Assembly: GCF_018101125.2 (NCBI RefSeq)
Contig: NZ_JAELVF020000004.1
Coordinates: 248,001 to 312,000, forward strand
From: Streptomyces tardus
GTDB taxonomy: Bacteria > Actinomycetota > Actinomycetes > Streptomycetales > Streptomycetaceae
Direction: 5' to 3'
DNA: 64,000 nucleotides
Numbering within the stretch: the stretch's first letter is position 1; each line of letters begins with the position of its first letter. Under the pieces are notes generated by a model that saw only the letters and a program-made list of their open reading frames with translations, searched no databases and was not told the origin of the DNA. This document shows, one piece after another, positions 53,631-62,487 of the stretch. The translations under genes and the position numbers were made by a program.

Positions 53631-53855
53631 TTACCTCCTGGAGTGCTTCTTGTGGACCGCCTGCCTGCTGACGCCGAGCGCCGATCCGACCCGGTCCCAG
53701 GACCAGCCCTGGCGGCGGGCGTTGTCCACCTGGAGCGCTTCGAGGCGCTCGACCAGCCGTCGCAGCGAGGCGACGGCGTGCAGTCCGATCCGTGGGTCCT
53801 GGTGCAGGGCGGCTCCGGCGGCGTCGACCGCGTCCCGTGCTTCTGAGTCGGCCAT
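53631..53855 (-). CDS. Small helix-turn-helix regulator paired with the Clp-N protein
   Basis: About 74 residues from ATG 53855 (longer in-frame starts upstream would run through the operators). Helical LHAVASLRRLVERLEALQVDNARR then a C-terminal helix-turn-helix, GWSWDRVGSALGVSRQAVHKKH. The protein is small and ends in basic residues. It leads a two-gene unit with the Clp-N protein; the operators just upstream suggest autoregulation. Confidence 0.78.
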   Translation of the reverse strand: MADSEARDAVDAAGAALHQDPRIGLHAVASLRRLVERLEALQVDNARRQGWSWDRVGSALGVSRQAVHKKHSRR

Positions 53856-53859
53856 GGAT

Positions 53860-53902
53860 GTCAATGTAGGTTGACGGCCGTCGACTGTCAACGATGGTTG
53901 AC
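53860..53902. promoter_or_regulatory. Tandem operator-like palindromes before the HTH/Clp-N pair
   Basis: GTCAAT-N4-GTTGAC (53860-53875) and GTCAAC-N4-GTTGAC (53887-53902), 27 bp centre to centre. The second is a perfect inverted repeat, the first differs by one base. They cover the likely promoter of the minus-strand pair. Confidence 0.65.
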
Positions 53903-54000
53903 GGAACGTGATTGCGGACGGGACTCATGGCACTCCCCGGGGCGGTGCGGATAAGGTCGCAGACGGCGCGACGCACGTTGACAAGCAAGGGACGACCTCT

Positions 54001-55140
54001 ATGACGCAGATCGAGCGCGTGCTGATCGCCGCCGACAAGTTCAAGGGATCGCTGACCGCGGTGCAGGTCGCCGAGCATGTGACGGCGGGTCTGCACGGCA
54101 TCCGCCCCGACCTCGTGGTCGAGGCGCTGCCCGTCGCGGACGGAGGAGACGGCACCGTGGCCGCCGCGGTGGCCGGAGGCTTCGAGCGGCGGGAGGCCCG
54201 GGTCACCGATCCGCTCGGCGCTCCGGTGAACGCCTCCTGGGCGCTGCGCGGTGAGACCGCCATCGTCGAGATGGCCGAGGCGTCCGGCCTTCAGCTGCTG
54301 CCTCGCGGGACCTTCGCCCCGCTCACCGCGACCACCCGCGGCACCGGCGAACTGCTGCTCGCGGCGCTCGAAGCGGGCGCCCGTACGATCGTGCTCGGAG
54401 TGGGCGGATCGGCCACCAACGACGGCGGCGCAGGCATGCTCCAGGCGCTCGGCGCCGACCTGCTGGACGCCGACGGCGAGCCGGTCGGCCCCGGCGGCGG
54501 CCCGCTCGCCGGACTGGCACGGGCCGACCTCTCCGGACTCGACCCCCGGCTGGCGGGCGTGGAGATCATCCTCGCCTGCGACGTCGACAACCCGCTCACC
54601 GGTCCGCACGGCGCCGCGGCCGTCTACGGCCCGCAGAAGGGCGCCACCGCCGCCGACGTGGCGACGCTGGACGCCGCGCTCGACCGGTTCGCGCAGGTGC
54701 TCGCCGAGGCGGTCGGTCCCCGCGCCCGGGAGTGCGCCTCCGCGCCCGGCGCGGGCGCCGCGGGCGGTATCGGCTACGCCGCCCTGGTCGGGCTGAAGGC
54801 CGCGTTCCGGCCCGGTATCGAGGTGCTCCTGGACGTGCTGGACTTCGACGCCGCGCTGGCCCGGGCCGATCTGGTCATCACCGGCGAGGGCTCGATGGAC
54901 GCCCAGACCCTGCACGGCAAGGCGCCCGCAGGTGTCGCCGCCGCCGCCCGCGCGGCGAACAAGCGCGTGGTCGCGGTCTGCGGGCGGCTGGCGATCGAGG
55001 AGGAGGCGGTGCGCGCGGCGGGAATCGAGGCGGTGTACGCGCTCTCCGAGCTGGAGCCCGACCCGGCCAGATCCATGGCACAGGCCGGCCCGCTGCTGGA
55101 ACGCGCGGCAGCCGCTCTGGCCGCCGAGCAGCTCGGCTGA
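54001..55140 (+). CDS. glxK: Glycerate kinase (GarK/GlxK family)
   Basis: 379 residues. VLIAADKFKGSLTAVQVAEH at the start, ALPVADGGDGTV, then the family signature LGVGGSATNDGGAG (about residues 133-146), PQKGATAADV and ITGEGSMDAQTLHGKAP. It phosphorylates glycerate to 2- or 3-phosphoglycerate. In the glyoxylate-tartronate semialdehyde route glyoxylate from allantoin passes through glycerate, so this gene may complete purine-carbon assimilation, though it lies 43 kb from allB and shows no AllR-type element in the preceding 100 bp. Confidence 0.93.
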   Translation: MTQIERVLIAADKFKGSLTAVQVAEHVTAGLHGIRPDLVVEALPVADGGDGTVAAAVAGGFERREARVTDPLGAPVNASWALRGETAIVEMAEASGLQLLPRGTFAPLTATTRGTGELLLAALEAGARTIVLGVGGSATNDGGAGMLQALGADLLDADGEPVGPGGGPLAGLARADLSGLDPRLAGVEIILACDVDNPLTGPHGAAAVYGPQKGATAADVATLDAALDRFAQVLAEAVGPRARECASAPGAGAAGGIGYAALVGLKAAFRPGIEVLLDVLDFDAALARADLVITGEGSMDAQTLHGKAPAGVAAAARAANKRVVAVCGRLAIEEEAVRAAGIEAVYALSELEPDPARSMAQAGPLLERAAAALAAEQLG

Positions 55141-55246
55141 CACCGCCGCCGGACCGGCGGGGGCCGCGCGGTCCCCGGTCGGGACGGCGTACGGCGGGGT
55201 CGGCGCCCGGTGCACGGGTCCGAAGCGCCGGAGAGCCGCACACGAA

Positions 55247-55285
55247 GAAGGGGCCCGGAACGATGCTCTCGTTCCGGGCCCCTTC
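55247..55285. terminator. Terminator between convergent glycerate kinase and pssA
   Basis: 17-bp perfect arms (55247-55263, 55269-55285), 5-nt loop. Confidence 0.85.
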
Positions 55286-55303
55286 GTCAGTCGGCGAAGC
55301 CGG

Positions 55304-56152
55304 TCAGCCGCGCGCAGCCAGCCGCGCTTCGCGGCGGTTGTCGCGGAAGGTGTTCACCCGGCGGGCCGTGGCGAACAGCGGGATCACCGCGCCGAGCACG
55401 ACCTGGAGCGCACAGCCGGTCTGCAGCAGCAGCTCGCCGCCGGGAGCGTCGAACGCCCACGCGGCCAGCATCCCCATCGCCGTCACGATCCAGGCCAGCA
55501 TCGCCACTGCGAGCAGTCCGCGCGGCTTGGGGTACTCGACCCGGCTGACCATCAGCCACGCGGTGCCCACGATCGCCATCAGGGTCGGGATGAACGGCAG
55601 CTCGAGCAGGACGATCGAGACGATCGTCAGCGCCCCGAAGGGGCTCGGCATGCCCTGGAAGATGCCCTCCCGCAGTGTCACGCAGGAGAATCTCGCAAGC
55701 CGCAGCACCACCGCCAGCAGCACCACGATCGCGGCCAGCGCCGAGACGTGCTGGTGCGCGTCGCTGGCGACCATGCCCCAGACCAGCACGAAGTACGCGG
55801 GCGCGAGACCGAAGCTGATCAGGTCCGAGAGGTTGTCCAGCTCGGCGCCCATCGCGGAGCTGCGCAGCTTTCGCGCGACGATGCCGTCGAAGAGGTCGAA
55901 GATGGAGGCCAGCAGCATCAGCATCACGGCGGTCGCCGCGCTGTGCCGGGCCATTCCGCCGTCGTCGTGGCCCGTCAGGTGCGGGATGAGAACGCCGGTG
56001 GTGGTGAAGTACACGGCCATGAAGCCGCAGGTGGCGTTGCCAAGGGTGAGGGTGTCCGCTATCGACAGGCGCGTCGAGAGCGGCATCTCGTCGTCGTCGA
56101 GGTCGTCGTCGACCTCCCACGACGAGGGTGGGTCACTGTCAATCGCGGTCAA
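55304..56152 (-). CDS. pssA: CDP-diacylglycerol-serine O-phosphatidyltransferase
   Basis: 282 residues with an acidic N-terminal tail (DDDLDDDE) and about seven membrane helices. The CDP-alcohol phosphotransferase motif is complete: DGIVARKLRSSAMGAELDNL then SD (D-G-x2-A-R-x8-G-x3-D-x3-D). It makes phosphatidylserine from CDP-diacylglycerol and serine in the membrane. The start overlaps the end of psd by 14 bp, so the two steps to phosphatidylethanolamine are encoded by one overlapping pair. Confidence 0.93.
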   Translation of the reverse strand: MTAIDSDPPSSWEVDDDLDDDEMPLSTRLSIADTLTLGNATCGFMAVYFTTTGVLIPHLTGHDDGGMARHSAATAVMLMLLASIFDLFDGIVARKLRSSAMGAELDNLSDLISFGLAPAYFVLVWGMVASDAHQHVSALAAIVVLLAVVLRLARFSCVTLREGIFQGMPSPFGALTIVSIVLLELPFIPTLMAIVGTAWLMVSRVEYPKPRGLLAVAMLAWIVTAMGMLAAWAFDAPGGELLLQTGCALQVVLGAVIPLFATARRVNTFRDNRREARLAARG

Positions 56153-56780
56153 TGCGAGTCACCCCAGCGGTAGTGGTCTGACCGACCTCCACGGCGGGCT
56201 CGATCCCCTCGGGAAGGTAGATGTCCACGCGGGAGCCGAAGCGGATGAGGCCGATCCGCTCGCCCTGCTCGACCTTGGTGCCCTGCGGGACGTAAGGAAT
56301 GATCCGGCGCGCGACCGTGCCGGCGATCTGGATCATCTCGATGTCGCCGAGCTCGGTGTCGAAGTGCCACACCACGCGCTCGTTGTGCTCGCTCTCCTTG
56401 TTGAACGCCGGGACGAAACCGCCGGGCACGTGCTCGACGGAGGTCACGGTGCCGGCCAGCGGCGCACGGTTGACATGGACGTTCAACGGGCTCATGAAGA
56501 TCGCCACGCGAGTCCGGCCGTCCGCCCACGGCATGATGCTCTGCACCACGCCGTCGGCCGGGGAGATGACCCGGCCCTGGGTGATCTCCCGCTCGGGATC
56601 GCGGAAGAACCACAGCATGCCCGCTGCGAGCGCGGTCGTCGGTACGGCGAGCGCCGCCGCCTTCTTCGACCGGCGGGCGCAGACGAGGCTGACGGCGGCA
56701 GTGGCGACGGTGGGAAGCAGCCAGGGGGAGCTGCCACGAGCCAGACGAACGCCACCGGTGGACGGTGAGCTGTGGGGCAT
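56139..56780 (-). CDS. psd: Phosphatidylserine decarboxylase, short type
   Basis: 213 residues. Two N-terminal membrane helices, then FFRDPEREI, ISPADGVVQSI, FMSPLNVHVNRAPLAG and the pyruvoyl cleavage site at G-S in LIRFGSRVDIYLP near the C-terminus. The short proenzyme cleaves itself to give the pyruvoyl cofactor and converts phosphatidylserine to phosphatidylethanolamine. It precedes pssA on the same transcript. Confidence 0.94.
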   Translation of the reverse strand: MPHSSPSTGGVRLARGSSPWLLPTVATAAVSLVCARRSKKAAALAVPTTALAAGMLWFFRDPEREITQGRVISPADGVVQSIMPWADGRTRVAIFMSPLNVHVNRAPLAGTVTSVEHVPGGFVPAFNKESEHNERVVWHFDTELGDIEMIQIAGTVARRIIPYVPQGTKVEQGERIGLIRFGSRVDIYLPEGIEPAVEVGQTTTAGVTRIDRD

Positions 56781-57091
56781 GGAAGACCTTCGTAGCGGAG
56801 GGTGCCGCGCAGAGCGTTGAGACCACGGCTTTAACGCGATGGTATCCGCTCAACACGCCAACCGGGTAAGTCGGCTGCGCCCGCTCATGGTTACCGATGG
56901 GTCGTATTCCGGCGCCGGATGCGAGGGAAATCACGCGGACCGGCACATTTGTCCCTCGGGACCGGGTACGTCCGGTGCCGGAACTCCGACGATCTTGCGC
57001 AGAATCTCGTCCGGACTTTCACCTGAGATCGGGTTTCGGCCGCGAAAACCAGCCGCCGCAAGGTCGCCGAGCCGGCTTCCGGGGGTGTGAG

Positions 57092-57112
57092 CCACCCTGC
57101 ACGGCAGGGTGG
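57092..57112 (-). terminator. Terminator after the malyl-CoA-type lyase
   Basis: CCACCCTGC-ACG-GCAGGGTGG, 9-bp arms, 16 bp past the lyase stop. The rest of the 347-bp gap 56781-57127 shows no gene. Confidence 0.7.
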
Positions 57113-57127
57113 TATCCCGGGACGGTC

Positions 57128-58108
57128 TCAGCCGGTCGGCGGCTCGAAGACCGAGGTGCGCCGCAGCCCGGCCGCGCGCCCCTTCCCGGAGATCACCAGC
57201 GCCATCTTGCGACTCGCCTCGTCGATCATCTCCTCGCCCAGCATGGCGGAGCCCTTCGTACCGCCCGCGGCGGAGGTGTACCAGTCGTACGCGTCCAGGA
57301 TCAGCTCCGCGTGGTCGTAGTCCTCCTGGCTCGGCGAGAAGATCGCGTTGCCGGCTTCGATCTGGCCGGGGTGCAGCACCCACTTGCCGTCGAAGCCGAG
57401 CGCCGCCGAGCGGCCGGCGACCTCGGCGAAGCCGTCGGGATTGCGGATCTGGAGATAGGGCCCGTCGATTGCCTGGAGGTCGTGCGCGCGGGCGGCCATC
57501 AGCAGGCGCATCAGGATGTAGTGGTAGGCGTCCGCGGGGTAGCCCGGCGGCTGCTCGCCCACCACCAGCGACTTCATGTTGATCGACGCCATGAAGTCCG
57601 CGGGACCGAAGACGATCGTCTCCATCCGGGGCGAGGCCGCGGCGATCTCGTCCACGGCGATCAGCCCGCGCGCGTTCTCGATCTGGGCCTCGATGCCGAT
57701 ACGGCCGACCTCCAGGCCCATCGTCCGCTCGATCTGGGTGAGCAGCAGGTCCAGTGCGTGGATCTGGCCCGCGTCCTGGACCTTGGGCAGCATCAGGCAG
57801 TCCAGCCGGTCGCCGGCCCCTTCCACCACGGTCACCACGTCGCGGTAGGTCCACTGCGTGGTCCAGTCGTTGACCCGGACCACGCGGGTCTTGCCGCTCC
57901 AGTCACCGGAGTTGAGCGCTTCGACGATGGTGTGCCTGGCGCCCTCCTTGGCCAGCGGGGCGCAGGCGTCCTCCAGATCCAGGAAGACCTGGTCGGCCGG
58001 CAGGCCCTGCGCCTTCTCCAGGAAGCGCGGGTTGCTGCCGGGGACTGCCAGGCAGGTGCGGCGCGGTCGGAGCCGGTTGACCGGCGACGGGGACGTCGGG
58101 GACGTCAT
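57128..58108 (-). CDS. mcl: HpcH/HpaI-family malyl-CoA / citramalyl-CoA-type lyase
   Basis: 326 residues from ATG 58108 behind a perfect GGAGG. Motifs: RTCLAVPGSNPRFLEKA, FLDLEDACAP (metal-binding acid), LPKVQDAGQI, IEAQIENARGL and IVFGPADFMASI. This CitE-like branch includes the L-malyl-CoA/beta-methylmalyl-CoA lyase of the ethylmalonyl-CoA pathway, which releases glyoxylate. In several Streptomyces it is clustered with crotonyl-CoA carboxylase/reductase and ethylmalonyl-CoA mutase genes; neither is adjacent here. Confidence 0.85.
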   Translation of the reverse strand: MTSPTSPSPVNRLRPRRTCLAVPGSNPRFLEKAQGLPADQVFLDLEDACAPLAKEGARHTIVEALNSGDWSGKTRVVRVNDWTTQWTYRDVVTVVEGAGDRLDCLMLPKVQDAGQIHALDLLLTQIERTMGLEVGRIGIEAQIENARGLIAVDEIAAASPRMETIVFGPADFMASINMKSLVVGEQPPGYPADAYHYILMRLLMAARAHDLQAIDGPYLQIRNPDGFAEVAGRSAALGFDGKWVLHPGQIEAGNAIFSPSQEDYDHAELILDAYDWYTSAAGGTKGSAMLGEEMIDEASRKMALVISGKGRAAGLRRTSVFEPPTG

Positions 58109-58399
58109 GGAAACCTCCGGGGCGGGCCTGTGGTGACCTGGGCTGACGCCTCGAAACGATACGCGGCGCCCCTCGCGCGCACGTACGCCGCCTCGGGCCG
58201 TGCCCCGCCGCCGGGGCGGCCGTCCGACGCCTGACCGGAGGTGCCCGTGGGGCGCGTCGGCAGCCGGGGCGCGATCGCGGTGATGGTGTGCGGGCCGCGG
58301 GGCCGGCCACAGGCGGCGGAGGCGGGCCCAACCGCCGTGCGCCGTCCGGCCGTTGGGCTCGCGGGAGCGGCGGGGGCGTGCGCGGGGCAGGATGGGGCG

Positions 58400-58993
58400 A
58401 TGCCGTTGCTGATCTCTCCGCTGCTGGACCCCGCTCGACTCGCTCAGGGCGCACAGCCCTCGCTGGGCGCGGAGGGCGGTCTGGTGCTGCGCCCGTGGCG
58501 CACCGAGGACGCCGAGGCGCTGGTGGAGGTGTTCGCGGACCCTGTGACCAGGCGTTGGCACAACCGGCGGCTGGACGACGCCGAGGAGGCGCGGCGCTGG
58601 ATCGGGGGGTGGCGGGACGCCTGGACGGCCGGTGGGGGTGCGCACTGGGCGGTGGCGGACGGCCGGAGCGACGAGGTGCGAGGGCGGCTGTCGCTGGCGA
58701 GGTTCGTCGCGATGAGCGGCCAGGCGGAGGTGACGTACTGGACGGCTCCGCGGGCGCGCGGCGCGGGAGTGGCGACGTGCGCCGTACGGGCGGCCGGCGA
58801 GTGGGCGCTGGCGGAACCGCGTTTCCACCGGCTCGAATTGACGCACTCGGTGCACAACGAGGCGTCCTGCCGGGTGGCGCACCGATGCGGTTATGCGCTG
58901 GAGGGCACCCGGCGCCGTGCGCTGCTGCACTGCGACGGACTCCACGACGCCCATCTGCACGCCCGGCTGCGCGCGAGCGAACCGGAGCGCTGA
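58400..58993 (+). CDS. GNAT-family N-acetyltransferase (RimJ/RimL type)
   Basis: 197 residues from ATG 58400. LVLRPWRTEDAEALVEVFAD at the N-terminus, GQAEVTYWTAPRARGAGVAT (acetyl-CoA loop R-x-x-G-x-A), then FHRLELTHSVHNEASCRVAHR and GYALEGTRRRALLHCDGLHD, the classic RimJ-like ending. The substrate is unknown. It converges on the TetR gene with a six-base gap. Confidence 0.85.
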   Translation: MPLLISPLLDPARLAQGAQPSLGAEGGLVLRPWRTEDAEALVEVFADPVTRRWHNRRLDDAEEARRWIGGWRDAWTAGGGAHWAVADGRSDEVRGRLSLARFVAMSGQAEVTYWTAPRARGAGVATCAVRAAGEWALAEPRFHRLELTHSVHNEASCRVAHRCGYALEGTRRRALLHCDGLHDAHLHARLRASEPER

Positions 58994-58999
58994 CGCCCC

Positions 59000-59935
59000 T
59001 CAGCCGGTCGCGGACTCCTCGCCGACCGGCTGCTCGCCGACGACCCCCTCGCCGACGACCCCCTCGCCGACGGGCTTCTCGTCGACCGGCTCCTTGCCCG
59101 CGCTCTGTCCCTCGGAGCTCGGTGCGCCGCCGGTGAACTGTGCGCCCGCGGCCCGCTGTTCGGCGCTGCCCGCACGGTGGCTGTGCAGGGCCGACTCGAT
59201 GGTGCGCATGATCTGCGGCAGCGGGGTGTCGGTGTGGGTCACCGCCACCAGCACCTCGCCGCGCGCGGTGGCCGCGGGCGCCGCGCCCGGCGTCTCGCGG
59301 TGGTGACTGAAGCCGGTGCCGAAGGTCCGCCGCACAATGACGAACGCCCCGTCGAGCTGGGTCATCACATCGCCCTGGGCACCCGCGCGCAGCCAGCGCC
59401 GCAGCACGTGGTTGTGTGCGGTGACCACTGCGGAGGCGGCCACCTCGGCGAGCAGCGGGTCGTCGTCGCCGTCCCGGTGGGCCGACTCGGGAAAGTGGCC
59501 CAGGAGGTAGCGGGTGAACAGCCGCTCGTAACGGGCCACCGAGGCGATCTCCCGCTCGCGCAGCGCGGGCACCTGTCGAGTCAGCTTGTAGCGCTCGACG
59601 CTGCCGGCCGGGGAGGCCGCGTACATCTTCATGACCTCTTTGATGCCCCGGCACACGGTGTCCAGCGGGTTCTCGTGCGCGGGAGCGGCGTCCAGCACGG
59701 CCCGGGCCCGCTCCAGAGTGTCGTCGTGGTCGGGGAAGATCGCCTCTTCCTTGGAGCGGAAGTGGCGGAAGAAGGTGCGTCGGGCGACGCCCGCGGTGGC
59801 CGCGATCTCGTCGACCGTCGTCGCCTCGTACCCCTTGGTGGCGAAGAGGTTCATGGCGGCAGCAGCCAGCTCCCGGCGCATCTTCAGTCGCTGGGACGGG
59901 GCGGTGGCACGGGTGGATTTGACTGGCTGCGGCAT
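59000..59935 (-). CDS. TetR-family regulator with long repeat-containing tail
   Basis: 311 residues from ATG 59935. A TetR DNA-binding domain occupies residues about 18-65 (AAMNLFATKGYEATTVDEIA, VARRTFFRHFRSKEEAIF), then the helical ligand domain to about residue 210. About 100 further residues are atypical for the family and include repeated VGEGVVGEG units encoded by 15-bp DNA repeats at 59039-59068. The first 210 residues resemble the TetR proteins that sit near crotonyl-CoA reductase genes in Streptomyces, but no such target gene is adjacent. The divergent neighbour is the HEAT-repeat gene. Confidence 0.85.
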   Translation of the reverse strand: MPQPVKSTRATAPSQRLKMRRELAAAAMNLFATKGYEATTVDEIAATAGVARRTFFRHFRSKEEAIFPDHDDTLERARAVLDAAPAHENPLDTVCRGIKEVMKMYAASPAGSVERYKLTRQVPALREREIASVARYERLFTRYLLGHFPESAHRDGDDDPLLAEVAASAVVTAHNHVLRRWLRAGAQGDVMTQLDGAFVIVRRTFGTGFSHHRETPGAAPAATARGEVLVAVTHTDTPLPQIMRTIESALHSHRAGSAEQRAAGAQFTGGAPSSEGQSAGKEPVDEKPVGEGVVGEGVVGEQPVGEESATG

Positions 59936-60025
59936 GCGCCGAACGTTACACGTGACCCGCGTCGACCGGCCGCTTCCGTGGTGACTGGTGAGTAACTGGA
60001 ATACCCGGGGCATGAGTTGGCCAGG

Positions 60026-60739
60026 ATGTGTGGCACGGGCATGACGGACCGACGGTCCTCGCCGCCCGTCGAACCCGAGGGGGGACGCGAGGGCATGGAC
60101 GACTGGCTCAGCGCACTGCTGCACCGCGCCCGTGCCGAGGCCTCGCGGGGTGCGGCCACCGGCGACCCGGAGCGCTCGGGGCCGCGGGCCTACGAGCGGC
60201 TGGCGACCTGGTCCGTACGGGCCGCGGCCAGGGAACCGCGTACCGCGAAGCCGGCCAGGGACGCGCTGGCGCGGGTGCTGACCGAGCAGGGGCACCCGGT
60301 GTGGGCGCAGGAGGTGGCCGCCTGCGCGCTGGCCGGCGCCGGCGACCGCCGGGCCTTCGAGACCCTGGTCTTCCTGCTCAACTACCGGGAGCCGGTACGG
60401 GCTTCGGCCGCCGCCGAGGCGCTGGCGCGGCTGGGCGACCCCCGTACCGCCCGCGCCGCCGCCGCACTGGCGGGCAACGAGTTGCGCACCGCCTACGCGC
60501 TGGAGTCGGTACGGCTGCTGGCGAGGCTGGGTGCGCCGGAGTCGGTGCCCGTGCTCGTCGCCACGCTGCGCAGACTGCTCGCGGGCCCGGGCCACTACTG
60601 GCCGATCGCCCGGGCGTGCGTGGAGGGGCTGGGGGTGCTGCGGGACGTCAGGGCGCGGCCGGTGCTGACCGCCGCCACCGGATTCCCGCAGCTGCGGGAG
60701 ACGGCCACGACCGCGCTCGCCCGACTGCCCCGTCCCTGA
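60026..60739 (+). CDS. HEAT-repeat protein
   Basis: 237 residues from ATG 60026; ATG 60041 is an equally good start. After a polar lead the protein is a chain of paired helices of about 30 residues (VWAQEVAACALAGAGDRRAF, EPVRASAAAEALARLGDPRT, ELRTAYALESVRLLARLGAP, ACVEGLGVLRDVRARP), the pattern of HEAT/PBS-lyase-like repeats. Such proteins scaffold other proteins. No function can be assigned. Confidence 0.75.
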   Translation: MCGTGMTDRRSSPPVEPEGGREGMDDWLSALLHRARAEASRGAATGDPERSGPRAYERLATWSVRAAAREPRTAKPARDALARVLTEQGHPVWAQEVAACALAGAGDRRAFETLVFLLNYREPVRASAAAEALARLGDPRTARAAAALAGNELRTAYALESVRLLARLGAPESVPVLVATLRRLLAGPGHYWPIARACVEGLGVLRDVRARPVLTAATGFPQLRETATTALARLPRP

Positions 60740-60843
60740 CCTCCGTCGGCCCGCACCCGCCGCGCCGGTGGCCGGGCCGCGGCGGGCGGAACCGTAAGCG
60801 CGGGTCGGCGCGGAATGCGGTCGGCGCGCCCACCGGATCCGAC

Positions 60844-60875
60844 CGCAGCCCCCGCCGGTCCCGGTGGGGGCTGCG
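60844..60875. terminator. Terminator between HEAT-repeat gene and acetyltransferase
   Basis: 13-bp arms (60844-60856, 60863-60875) with one G-T wobble, in a convergent gap. Confidence 0.7.
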
Positions 60876-60886
60876 CGACCGCCGCC

Positions 60887-61375
60887 TCAGAGCCGGCGGT
60901 ACATGATGTGCAGCCCGACGAAGCCCTGGGTCGGGTGTCGGAACCCCTCGGGGAGAGTGGTCATGATCTCGAAGCCGAGCGACTGCCAGAGCGCCACCGC
61001 ACGGGAGTTGGTCTCCACCACCGCGTTGAACTGGATCGCCCGGTAGCCCTGCTCGCGCGCCCAGTCGATCACATGCTCGCCGAGGGCGCGCCCGGTTCCG
61101 CGACCGCCGTGCGCGGCGTCGACCATGAAGCTGGCGCTCGCGATGTGGGAGGCGCCGCCCATGTGGTTGGGGTTCATCTTGGCGGTGCCGAGGACGGTGC
61201 CGTCCTCCTCGACCGCGACGACCGTGCGGCCCGGGGAGGGCAGCATCCACATCGACCTGGCGTCCTCCTCGGAGAGGTCACGCTCGTAGGTGTAGGTCTC
61301 GCCGGCCCGCACGATCTCCCTCAGGAAGGGCCAGATCGACGGCCAGTCGGCCTCGCTCGCTGCTCTGATCTGCAT
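60887..61375 (-). CDS. GNAT-family N-acetyltransferase
   Basis: 162 residues. MQIRAASEADWPSIWPFLRE at the N-terminus, ASFMVDAAHGGRGTGRALGE carrying the acetyl-CoA-binding R-G-x-G-x-A loop, and the C-terminal FNAVVETNSRAVALWQSLGF strand-helix typical of GNAT folds. The 160-residue size fits small-molecule or antibiotic acetyltransferases. The substrate is unknown. Confidence 0.87.
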   Translation of the reverse strand: MQIRAASEADWPSIWPFLREIVRAGETYTYERDLSEEDARSMWMLPSPGRTVVAVEEDGTVLGTAKMNPNHMGGASHIASASFMVDAAHGGRGTGRALGEHVIDWAREQGYRAIQFNAVVETNSRAVALWQSLGFEIMTTLPEGFRHPTQGFVGLHIMYRRL

Positions 61376-61396
61376 CGACGCAGCATTGCACGCCCC

Positions 61397-62461
61397 TCAC
61401 AGCAGCGTCATCTGGGTGTACGCGGACTCCTCGGGGCTCGCCTCGCACCCGACCGGCACCCGCTCGGACGGCCGATCGGCGGTGCTCTCGCGCGCCGGGG
61501 TCGAGCGGCGGGCGACGCCGGGCGCGGCGGGTGCGAGGCCGTACTCGGCGGCCAACTCGTGCACCTGGCCGGTGATGCGCCGCTGGTACCAGGTCGGTGC
61601 GTAGGCGCCCCCGGCGTACAGCGCCTCGTAGTGACGCACCAGCCCCGGGTGGTGCTGCGCCACCCAGGCCATGAACCACTCGCGGGCCCCGGGCCGCAGG
61701 TGCAGCGTCAGCGGGGTCACCGAACTGGCGCCCGCCGCGGCCACCGCCCGCACGGTCTCGCGAAGTTGGGCCGGTGAGTCGCCGAGGAAGGGTATGACGG
61801 GGGCCATCAGGGCCCCGCAGGGTATGCCGTGCTCGGCGAGGGTGCGCACGACGTCCAGGCGCCGCTGAGGCGCGGGGGTGCCCGGCTCCACGGTGCGCCA
61901 CAACTGCTGGTCCAGGAAGCCGACGGAGACCGAGACGCCGACCTCGGTGATGGCCGCCGCCGAGCGCAGCAGCTCCAGATCGCGCAGCACCAGTGTGCCC
62001 TTGGTCAGGATGGAGAACGGGTTCGCGCAGTCCCGCAGCGCGGTCAGGATGCGGGGCATCAACGCATACTTCCCCTCCGCTCTTTGGTAGCAGTCGACGT
62101 TGGTGCCCATGGCGATGTGCTCGCCCTGCCAGCGCGGGGCGGCGAGCTCGCGGCGCAGCAGCTCGGGGGCGTTGACCTTCACCACGATCTGGGAGTCGAA
62201 TCCGAGGCCGGTGTCGAGGTCGAGGTAGCTGTGGGTCTTGCGTGCGAAGCAGTAGACGCATGCGTGGCTGCAGCCGCGGTACGGGTTCACCGTCCAGGCG
62301 AACGGCACCTTCGACGCCCCGGGCACCCGGTTCACGATCGAGCGGGCCCTGACCTCGTGGAACGTGATCCCGCGAAACTCCGGGGTGTCGAACGTGCGGG
62401 TGACCCGGTCCGTCCCGAAGAGGGCTTCCGGTCCTTCGCTTCGCAGGTTGTCCCAGCGCAT
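61397..62461 (-). CDS. Radical SAM protein, Rv2578c/SPL-like family
   Basis: 354 residues from ATG 62461 with AAGGAGG just ahead. RGCSHACVYC supplies the iron-sulphur cysteines (C64, C68, C71; C-x3-C-x2-C). HIAMGTNVDCYQRAEGKY, SILTKGTLVLRDLELL and HGIPCGALMAPVIPFLGDSP are hallmarks of the Rv2578c group, related to spore photoproduct lyase. The chemistry is undetermined. A consensus LexA box 27 bp upstream indicates DNA-damage induction, consistent with a repair role. The C-terminal 50 residues are disordered and rich in Arg/Ser/Glu. Confidence 0.9.
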   Translation of the reverse strand: MRWDNLRSEGPEALFGTDRVTRTFDTPEFRGITFHEVRARSIVNRVPGASKVPFAWTVNPYRGCSHACVYCFARKTHSYLDLDTGLGFDSQIVVKVNAPELLRRELAAPRWQGEHIAMGTNVDCYQRAEGKYALMPRILTALRDCANPFSILTKGTLVLRDLELLRSAAAITEVGVSVSVGFLDQQLWRTVEPGTPAPQRRLDVVRTLAEHGIPCGALMAPVIPFLGDSPAQLRETVRAVAAAGASSVTPLTLHLRPGAREWFMAWVAQHHPGLVRHYEALYAGGAYAPTWYQRRITGQVHELAAEYGLAPAAPGVARRSTPARESTADRPSERVPVGCEASPEESAYTQMTLL

Positions 62462-62487
62462 GCTGCCTCCTTGGTTCGCTATCAATA

